A stretch of DNA of 6,172 nucleotides, taken from FEN-1297 sp046705645. Its GTDB lineage: Bacteria > Bacteroidota > Ignavibacteria > Ignavibacteriales > Ignavibacteriaceae. Position numbers and translations under genes: made by a program. The notes under the pieces were generated by a model that worked only from the letters and a program-made list of their open reading frames with translations, searched no databases and was not told the origin of the DNA. Location: NCBI GenBank assembly GCA_046705645.1, contig JBJKQE010000092.1, positions 1 to 6,172 of the forward strand. The letters are read 5' to 3'. Below, piece by piece: positions 1 to 5,087 of this stretch. Numbering within the stretch: the stretch's first letter is position 1; every line of letters begins with the position of its first letter.

Positions 1-178
1 TCCCGTCCTTAGAAAGAAAACTTTTCTTTTGAAGTTCGGATACTTTTATGTTGAACACTTTTAAAAGATTATCCAAACTCTGGTTTAGTTTTTTCTCATC
101 AACCAAATATTTTAAACTGATACTTAAAGGTTTATAAACAATTTTTTTATCACCAGATTTTATAATGATGTTAAACAT
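1..178 (-). CDS. Hypothetical protein, N-terminal 59 codons only (3' end beyond window)
   Basis: An open frame begins at an ATG at 178-176 and runs without a stop to the window edge, giving 59 codons plus one base. The protein starts MFNIIIKSGDKKIVYKP and continues with a lysine-rich, mostly helical-looking stretch (LKYLVDEKKLNQSLDNLL). It has no signal peptide and no membrane segment in the visible part. The ATG overlaps the last 8 nt of the upstream nrnA-like gene (ATGTTTAA, shared between the two frames), which suggests translational coupling and one operon. No other in-frame ATG occurs in the visible part, so this start is the natural choice. I do not recognise the family and assign no function. 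The overlap and the uninterrupted frame support a real gene, but 59 codons is short evidence in AT-rich DNA. Confidence 0.6.
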   Translation of the reverse strand, partial: MFNIIIKSGDKKIVYKPLSISLKYLVDEKKLNQSLDNLLKVFNIKVSELQKKSFLSKDG

Positions 179-1181
179 TATCGTACTCTTTATTTATGGT
201 TAAATATTCTTCTGTTTTACTTAATATTTTTGGCAAATAATCATCAAGTTTACCATTAAATATTCTTGCACCGGCTGCATTTATATGGCCTCCGCCGCCG
301 AATTCAGCAGCCAATTTATTAACCGGAATAGTACCTTTTGATCTGAAACTGACTTTAAATCCTTGCTTCAATTCAATAAACAATAATCCAATAACTACAC
401 CTTCAACAGACAATGAAAAATTCACAAATCCATCTGTATCAGATTCAATTGCATCCAGAGACTTAAATGTTTCCTGCCGCAAAACCATATAACCGATTTT
501 TTTATCATTACCGTATAGCTGCATAGAATTAAGAGCTTCACCCATCAATTTAATTTTGCTGAACTTACTTTGGTCATAAATTTTATCAAATAACTCGCCG
601 GGAATAACTTTTAGTTCAAGTAACTCCGCTGAAATTCTATGAATTTCCGGGGTTGTCCGTTCAAACCTGAAAGATCCGGTATCAGTCATAATTGCAGCGT
701 ATATAGGATAAGCAAGGTTGTAATTCAATTTTACTAAAGAGGTTTTCTTTATAAAATCATAGATGATCTGGCCTGTTGCAGAATATTCGGTATCGCAAAA
801 AATATCATCAACAAAATCTTCGGGTTCCTGATGATGATCAATGCAGATTTTTAGTTTTTTAGATTCAAGAAATTTTTTCTGCATCCGTACTATTCTATCA
901 GATCGATTAAAATCTAAAGCTACTAATACATCCATCTCATTTAAAACGTCAGCATGTTCTTCTTCATCATACTTTTCAATTACATTATCAATATCAAGGA
1001 ATTCCAAATTATACGGTGTAGTGCTATGATTTACAATCTTAATTTTTTTGCCTAATTCTTTCAAGATTAAATAAAAAGCTATTTCAGATCCTATAGCATC
1101 TGCATCAGGATTAACATGAGTAGTTAATAAAAAGGAATTATTCGAATTAATTATTTCTTTTAGTTTGTTAAAATCAATCAT
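171..1181 (-). CDS. nrnA: DHH/DHHA1 family phosphoesterase, NrnA-like (oligoribonuclease / pAp phosphatase)
   Basis: A 336-residue cytoplasmic protein of normal length for NrnA. The N-terminal DHH domain carries the metal-binding motifs in order: H22 with NPDADAIGS (D26, D28), D90 in VALDFNRSD, the DHH signature at 115-117 (IDHHQ), and D167 in IMTDTGSFRF. The C-terminal DHHA1 domain has the substrate-binding glycine motif GGGGHINAAGA at 295-305. Known members use Mn2+ to degrade 2-5 nt RNA fragments at the end of mRNA decay, and many also dephosphorylate 3'-phosphoadenosine 5'-phosphate (pAp) to AMP. The ATG at 1181-1179 is preferred: an ATG 5 nt upstream meets a stop at once, and the protein starts at the usual distance from motif I. 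No Shine-Dalgarno is evident. The gene overlaps the next one downstream by 8 nt. The family call is firm. The exact substrate (nanoRNA, pAp or a cyclic-dinucleotide product such as pApA) cannot be read from sequence alone. Confidence 0.93.
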   Translation of the reverse strand: MIDFNKLKEIINSNNSFLLTTHVNPDADAIGSEIAFYLILKELGKKIKIVNHSTTPYNLEFLDIDNVIEKYDEEEHADVLNEMDVLVALDFNRSDRIVRMQKKFLESKKLKICIDHHQEPEDFVDDIFCDTEYSATGQIIYDFIKKTSLVKLNYNLAYPIYAAIMTDTGSFRFERTTPEIHRISAELLELKVIPGELFDKIYDQSKFSKIKLMGEALNSMQLYGNDKKIGYMVLRQETFKSLDAIESDTDGFVNFSLSVEGVVIGLLFIELKQGFKVSFRSKGTIPVNKLAAEFGGGGHINAAGARIFNGKLDDYLPKILSKTEEYLTINKEYDNV

Positions 1182-1206
1182 AACATTTCAAGTTATTTTA
1201 CATGTA

Positions 1207-1228
1207 TCAATTTATAAATTGAATTATA
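1207..1228 (-). promoter_or_regulatory. 16-bp perfect palindrome abutting a TATAAT-like box upstream of nrnA
   Basis: Positions 1207-1222 read TCAATTTATAAATTGA, a perfect palindrome. Directly next to it, 1223-1228 reads TATAAT on the minus strand. If that hexamer worked as a -10 box, transcription would start inside the palindrome, about 35 nt before the nrnA ATG, which is a typical repressor-operator arrangement. No convincing -35 box lies at the right distance, and Bacteroidota normally use a different promoter consensus (TAnnTTTG). The spacer is so AT-rich that chance is a serious alternative. Confidence 0.25.
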
Positions 1229-1242
1229 AAAATATGAAAAAT

Positions 1243-1260
1243 AATTTTCTGCTGAAAATT
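1243..1260. repeat. Small inverted repeat in the regulator-nrnA spacer
   Basis: AATTTTC (1243-1249) and GAAAATT (1254-1260) are perfect 7-bp inverted arms around a 4-nt loop. On the minus-strand transcript the right-hand side is followed by ATTTTTC, so it could form a weak hairpin with a U-rich tail. The stem has only one G-C pair. It could equally be a protein site or chance in AT-rich DNA. Confidence 0.25.
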
Positions 1261-1333
1261 TTATTGTTATACATAAACATTTATATAATAAAGTGAAATT
1301 GAGAGAATTGTTTTGAAAAATGTATTAGAGTTA

Positions 1334-1354
1334 TTTTAATCTGATCGATTAAAA
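1334..1354 (-). terminator. Weak stem-loop just after the response regulator gene
   Basis: TTTTAATC (1334-1341) pairs with GATTAAAA (1347-1354), an 8-bp stem with a 5-nt loop that begins 5 nt beyond the regulator stop codon. It sits where a transcription terminator would be expected. However, the stem is almost all A-T and no clean U-run follows it on the minus transcript; the T-run AAAAATTTTTT follows it only when read on the plus strand. It is a candidate 3'-end structure, not a convincing intrinsic terminator. Confidence 0.25.
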
Positions 1355-1359
1355 ATTTT

Positions 1360-1989
1360 TTAGATCTCCCCTCTTAACGATTTTTTAATTAGATCAGTTT
1401 TTCTATTTACATGAAGTTTTCTGTAGATATTTTTTATGTGAAATCTAACAGTGTCTACCGATATTTGTAATTTTTCACCTATCATTTTATAACTTAAACC
1501 TTCTTCAAGACAGCTAATTACCTGTTTCTCTTTAGGAGTTAAATTATTATCCGGATCAATTTTACCCGAATTATTAAATCTTTCAATTACCATTCTTGCA
1601 ATTTCCGGCGACATTGATGATCCGCCGGAATGTACGATTTCAATTGTCTTCTTTAATTCTGTTAACGACGTATCTTTTAGAAGATATCCCACAGCACCAT
1701 TCCTTAATGAATCAAAAATTTTATCCGGGTTTGTATAAACGGTAAGCATAATAATTTCAACTTCAGGATATAATTCCTTTATCATTTTTACACCGCTCAC
1801 TCCGGACATACCCGGCAGCCTTATATCCATTAAGATAATGTCTATTATTGTTTCTTCGTTAAGACTTTTAACTAACGATTCAATCGAGTCAACGGTAATA
1901 TCACAATTTATGTTTTCCTGGGAAACTAAATATTTGCGAATCCCTTCGCGAAATACGGCGTCATCTTCTACTATTGCAATATTAATCAT
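1360..1989 (-). CDS. NarL/FixJ-family two-component response regulator
   Basis: A 209-residue cytoplasmic regulator of standard length with two domains. The receiver domain (about 1-120) has the acidic pocket E8-D9-D10, phospho-acceptor Asp55 (ILMDIRLPGMSG), the switch Thr83 (IIMLTVYTNPDK) and conserved Lys105 (GYLLKDTS). A LuxR-type helix-turn-helix follows (about 150-205): it opens LTPKEKQVISCLEEG, and its recognition helix lies in SVDTVRFHIKNIYRKL. All key residues are present, so it should be phosphorylated and bind DNA as a dimer. The ATG at 1989-1987 places MINIAIVEDD exactly at the first receiver strand. The gene lies 44 nt downstream of the sensor kinase on the same strand, so the two are very likely co-transcribed and form a cognate pair. 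Its targets are unknown; autoregulation or control of the adjacent secreted protein would be plausible but is inferred. Confidence 0.95.
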   Translation of the reverse strand: MINIAIVEDDAVFREGIRKYLVSQENINCDITVDSIESLVKSLNEETIIDIILMDIRLPGMSGVSGVKMIKELYPEVEIIMLTVYTNPDKIFDSLRNGAVGYLLKDTSLTELKKTIEIVHSGGSSMSPEIARMVIERFNNSGKIDPDNNLTPKEKQVISCLEEGLSYKMIGEKLQISVDTVRFHIKNIYRKLHVNRKTDLIKKSLRGEI

Positions 1990-2033
1990 TAAGTTATTTA
2001 TATAATTTTAGTTTAAATAGCATCAAAGAAGAA

Positions 2034-4952
2034 TTAAATACTATTCATTGTAAAAGTTATTTCGGTCCCGCCATTCTTAATAATTTCAATATGTCCTCCG
2101 ATTTCTTCTGCCCTAGACTTCATATTTCTGATTCCATGCCCCGTTAATTTTGGATTTGATATTTTCCAGGAGCCGTCATCAATTATTATTAGTTTAAATT
2201 CTTTTTCATCATTTATCATATCTATTTTTACATGTGATGCATTTGAATGTTTTATTATATTATTTAACGCTTCTCTAGCAATTAAATAAATATTTTTTCT
2301 GATTTCCGATCTGATGGTTTTCTTTCCATCTAATCCATCAACATTAAGAGTGTATAATATTTCTGCCGACGGTAAGGCCGATGAACATGAGTCTTTTATT
2401 CTATTTATTAAGCTTTCTATATTGTCGTTTCTTGAATCAATCGACCATACAATATCACTCATTGTACTTAGCGCATCCTTACACAAAGAGCCAATATCAT
2501 TTAAATTATCTTTTATTTTTTCCGGTTCGATATTTTCTTTTATGAGCTCTGATATTAATGATATACGAGATAAGGTTATTCCTACATCATCGTGCAGATC
2601 GCTTGCAATTTTCGTTTTTAACCTTTGAAGTTCAAGTATCCTTTTTATTTTATAATTATAAATTGTGTAGACTACAAATAAAATTAATGTTATTGATAAA
2701 ACAATAAACCACCATTCTTTCCAAAACGGAAGGCCAATTTCAAACGAGACTTCTGCAATACCCGAATTCCATTTACCGTCCGGATTTCTTGCTTCTACTT
2801 CAAATTTATATTTTCCTGAAGAAAGATTATGGAACCGTATATAATTGCTGCTCAAAGTACGGGACCAATTTTTATCGAATCCAGCTAGTTTATATTTATA
2901 AAATACCTTTGTTTCATTCTTTAACCAAACACCGGCAAATTCAAAAGCGATAGTATTCTGGTTATATGCAAGGTAAGTTATCTGATCGTGTTTGAAATGG
3001 ATATTTCTGCTCCCATTTACTTCGATTCGTTTTATATAAACATACGGACTGGAAGGCTGTAAATTATTTTTATCATAATATTTGTATATCCCATTGTATG
3101 TTCCAAACCAAAGATTTCCAGTTGTATCAATTGTAGAAGCTGTGATTTCGCCCGATACCGCGCCGTCACTTGCATCATAAATTCTCCAGTTATTACTGGC
3201 TAAACGGGTTAATCCCCTTGCTGTTCCAAACCATATTCTATGTTCTCTATCTTCTGTAATTGTTGATACCCAATCGCTTGACAATCCGTTTTGGGCGGTA
3301 AAATGTTTTAATGAATTATTTTTATATTGGAATACTCCACTGTACCTGGTTGCAATCCAGATATTTTTATTAGAATCTTCAAATATATTTCTGATATTGC
3401 TTGCCTTAAAATCACTAGTTCCGGAAAGCTTTACAACCGAATCATTCTTTATTCGAAATAAACCGCTATACAAAAACCCTAACCAAATATTTTTCTTATC
3501 ATCAATGATTACAGATCTCGCCGGGCCTTTAGGCAGTGAATTACAGATAGATCTCATCAATTCTAATTTATTTTTATTAGTATTTTTATTCAAAGGTAGA
3601 ACAGATAAACCATCATCCGTACCTATTAGTATTATATTACCATCAATCTTAGTTAAAGAAACTACTGAATTACTCTTTAGCCCGTCTTGAGTTGTATATT
3701 CCTTTAATTCGCCATGATTTAAACAAAATAATCCTTTGTTAGTACCGAACCAGTAGGTTTTATCTCTACATAACAATGCAGCACGTATGTTTTTTGTTGG
3801 CAAATTTTTAGTTTGAGAGAGCGGAATAAGTTTGCCGTCATTAATTTTATAAAAACCTTTAGAACTTAAAATGTTGATGTTCCCGTTTTTATCTTTAAAT
3901 ATTTTATGAATATAATTTAATTGCGATGTTCCTGGGACAAGTGAAAAATTAGTTGATTGTAATTTAAATGCACCGTGAATTGTTCCGGCCCATATATTTT
4001 CTTCTTTATCATCTAAAAGAGAAATAATTAAATTTGCTCCGTATTCTTTACCTAGATAAAATTTTTTAATTTTTGATTTCTTATAATAAAAAAGTCCGTT
4101 ATTTGTTCCGATCCATAACGTATTATTTTTATCCCGTATGATATTTTCTACCTGAGGAAAATTGCCTGTGTCATTAAAGCTAAAATGCGAAAAATTTTTA
4201 TTTTTATATTTATATATACCTTCTCTTGAACATATCCACAATGTGCCGGTATTATCTACAAACAACGTATTTATTGGTAATTCGGGAAATCCGTTTTTAG
4301 CTGTGTAATGAATTATTTTTCCGTTTGAATATTTAGATAATCCACTAGATGTTCCGAACCAGATACTGCCGTCTTTTTCTTCAACCGCATTTATAATTGA
4401 AAGTCCCGGCAAACCCTGCCTAGAAGAAAAATGTTCGACATCGCCGGGTTTAGGATTTTTTTCTTTTAAAACATTAATATTTTTCCACCTTGTCACACCT
4501 GAATCTGTACAAATCCAAATATGTCCGAAACTGTCTTTCATTATATCATCTACATAATTATTAATTAAGTATTTTTTACAGTTTATATATCCGGAAACAC
4601 TATCGGGTTCATATTGTGCAAGTGAAAAGATTATAATTCCTCCGCCTTCTGTTCCGGCTAATATTGTATCTTTTCCGACTTTATAAAAACAATCAATTAC
4701 AGGATTCTTTAAATATTCTATAGGTGGATAATTAGAAAAACCGGTACCGTCATAAATACTAATGCCTTCCGCTGTGCCAATCCACAGTCTGTTTCTGGAA
4801 TCTTGAATAAATGCTCTAACTGTATTCTGGATCAGCCCGTCGCCTGTTGTATAATTTATTTTGAATCTGGCTTGTGCATTTATATTTATTGTGAGGAAAA
4901 TACTTGAGACAAAAACACACAGAGTTTTAATTAAATTTTTGGGCTTCTTCAT
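2034..4952 (-). CDS. Periplasmic two-propeller sensor histidine kinase (HisKA_3 / HATPase_c)
   Basis: A 972-residue membrane sensor kinase. A signal peptide (about 1-27, cut near NINAQA) exports the sensor region. Fourteen reg_prop blades follow (about 54-625; core form xxLWIGTxxGLxxY), enough for two seven-bladed beta-propellers. Next come a Y_Y_Y domain (about 650-740; KYKLAGFDKNW, then YKFEVEARNPDGKW) and one membrane helix (about 747-767). The cytoplasmic half has HisKA_3 with phospho-acceptor His787 (SDLHDDVGITLS) and MSDIVWSIDSRND at 831-843, then HATPase_c with N-box EALNNIIKHSNAS (894-906), G1 DDG (925-927), G2 GHGIRNM (938-944) and GGTEITF (961-967). Unlike the hybrid (HTCS) sensors of gut Bacteroides, it has no fused receiver or AraC domain; the receiver is the separate downstream gene. 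Two departures from consensus: Ile792 replaces the Gln of the DxxxQ motif, and Trp929 replaces the second Gly of the G1 box. The ATG at 4952-4950 is directly followed by the MKK of the signal peptide, supporting this start. The ligand is unknown. Confidence 0.95.
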   Translation of the reverse strand: MKKPKNLIKTLCVFVSSIFLTININAQARFKINYTTGDGLIQNTVRAFIQDSRNRLWIGTAEGISIYDGTGFSNYPPIEYLKNPVIDCFYKVGKDTILAGTEGGGIIIFSLAQYEPDSVSGYINCKKYLINNYVDDIMKDSFGHIWICTDSGVTRWKNINVLKEKNPKPGDVEHFSSRQGLPGLSIINAVEEKDGSIWFGTSSGLSKYSNGKIIHYTAKNGFPELPINTLFVDNTGTLWICSREGIYKYKNKNFSHFSFNDTGNFPQVENIIRDKNNTLWIGTNNGLFYYKKSKIKKFYLGKEYGANLIISLLDDKEENIWAGTIHGAFKLQSTNFSLVPGTSQLNYIHKIFKDKNGNINILSSKGFYKINDGKLIPLSQTKNLPTKNIRAALLCRDKTYWFGTNKGLFCLNHGELKEYTTQDGLKSNSVVSLTKIDGNIILIGTDDGLSVLPLNKNTNKNKLELMRSICNSLPKGPARSVIIDDKKNIWLGFLYSGLFRIKNDSVVKLSGTSDFKASNIRNIFEDSNKNIWIATRYSGVFQYKNNSLKHFTAQNGLSSDWVSTITEDREHRIWFGTARGLTRLASNNWRIYDASDGAVSGEITASTIDTTGNLWFGTYNGIYKYYDKNNLQPSSPYVYIKRIEVNGSRNIHFKHDQITYLAYNQNTIAFEFAGVWLKNETKVFYKYKLAGFDKNWSRTLSSNYIRFHNLSSGKYKFEVEARNPDGKWNSGIAEVSFEIGLPFWKEWWFIVLSITLILFVVYTIYNYKIKRILELQRLKTKIASDLHDDVGITLSRISLISELIKENIEPEKIKDNLNDIGSLCKDALSTMSDIVWSIDSRNDNIESLINRIKDSCSSALPSAEILYTLNVDGLDGKKTIRSEIRKNIYLIAREALNNIIKHSNASHVKIDMINDEKEFKLIIIDDGSWKISNPKLTGHGIRNMKSRAEEIGGHIEIIKNGGTEITFTMNSI
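3078..4793 (-). repeat. Fourteen reg_prop beta-propeller blade repeats within the sensor kinase
   Basis: Blade cores begin at kinase residues 54, 95, 143, 195, 236, 277, 318, 357, 398, 438, 487, 529, 571 and 612, about 38-52 residues apart. Most have W-[IFL]-[GA]-T followed by xxG and an aromatic or hydrophobic end (for example SIWFGTSSGLSKY, TLWIGTNNGLFYY, NLWFGTYNGIYKY). Blade 2 (TILAGTEGG) and blade 10 (IILIGTDDG) lack the Trp. Blade 8 (INILSSKGFYKI, 358-369) is the most degenerate and opens the second group of seven. Fourteen equals two complete seven-bladed propellers, the usual arrangement in this sensor class. Confidence 0.88.
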
Positions 4953-4953
4953 A

Positions 4954-4989
4954 TTAGGTTAGTATTTTTACCCAATATACTTAACCTAA
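4954..4989 (-). promoter_or_regulatory. Inverted repeat immediately upstream of the sensor kinase start
   Basis: TTAGGTTA (4954-4961) and TAACCTAA (4982-4989) are perfect 8-bp inverted arms. Inside them GTAT (4962-4965) pairs with ATAC (4977-4980), with T4981 bulged, giving a 12-bp interrupted stem around an 11-nt loop. The structure ends one base before the kinase ATG (4952). It may be a DNA operator, for instance for the downstream NarL-type regulator, or an mRNA hairpin that restricts ribosome access to the start codon. The arms hold the only G/C-containing long inverted match I see in this spacer. The role is inferred only from position and symmetry. Confidence 0.45.
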
Positions 4990-5087
4990 AAACTTATAGT
5001 AAGTGACTTGAAACACTCATAATTCAATTTAATTATTAATTAATATCTGTTTACCTCATCATTTAAATATTTAGAATTATGGATTTT

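Noticed and set aside
841..1029. Plus-strand open frame of 62 codons
   Set aside because: It lies antisense to the conserved DHH region of the nrnA-like gene, and its product is a serine-rich sequence with no recognisable domain.
2314..2628. Plus-strand open frame of 104 codons
   Set aside because: It is antisense to the HisKA_3/HATPase_c part of the kinase, where the minus-strand frame has clear motifs; it is a shadow frame.
3397..3690. Plus-strand open frame of 97 codons
   Set aside because: It is antisense to the propeller blades; no independent start signal or recognisable domain.
2034..4952. Classification as a hybrid one-protein two-component system (HTCS)
   Set aside because: The protein ends right after the HATPase_c domain; there is no fused receiver or AraC-type DNA-binding domain, and a separate response regulator gene follows.
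4989..5001. Possible promoter for the kinase (TAAGTTTT as a -7 box, or TACTAT as a -10 box)
   Set aside because: Each matches its consensus only partly and no upstream element lies at the proper spacing; in DNA this AT-rich such matches are expected by chance.
5034..5045. 12-bp palindrome TATTAATTAATA downstream of the secreted protein gene
   Set aside because: It is entirely A/T, has no loop or U-run for a terminator, and is not distinguishable from chance in this spacer.
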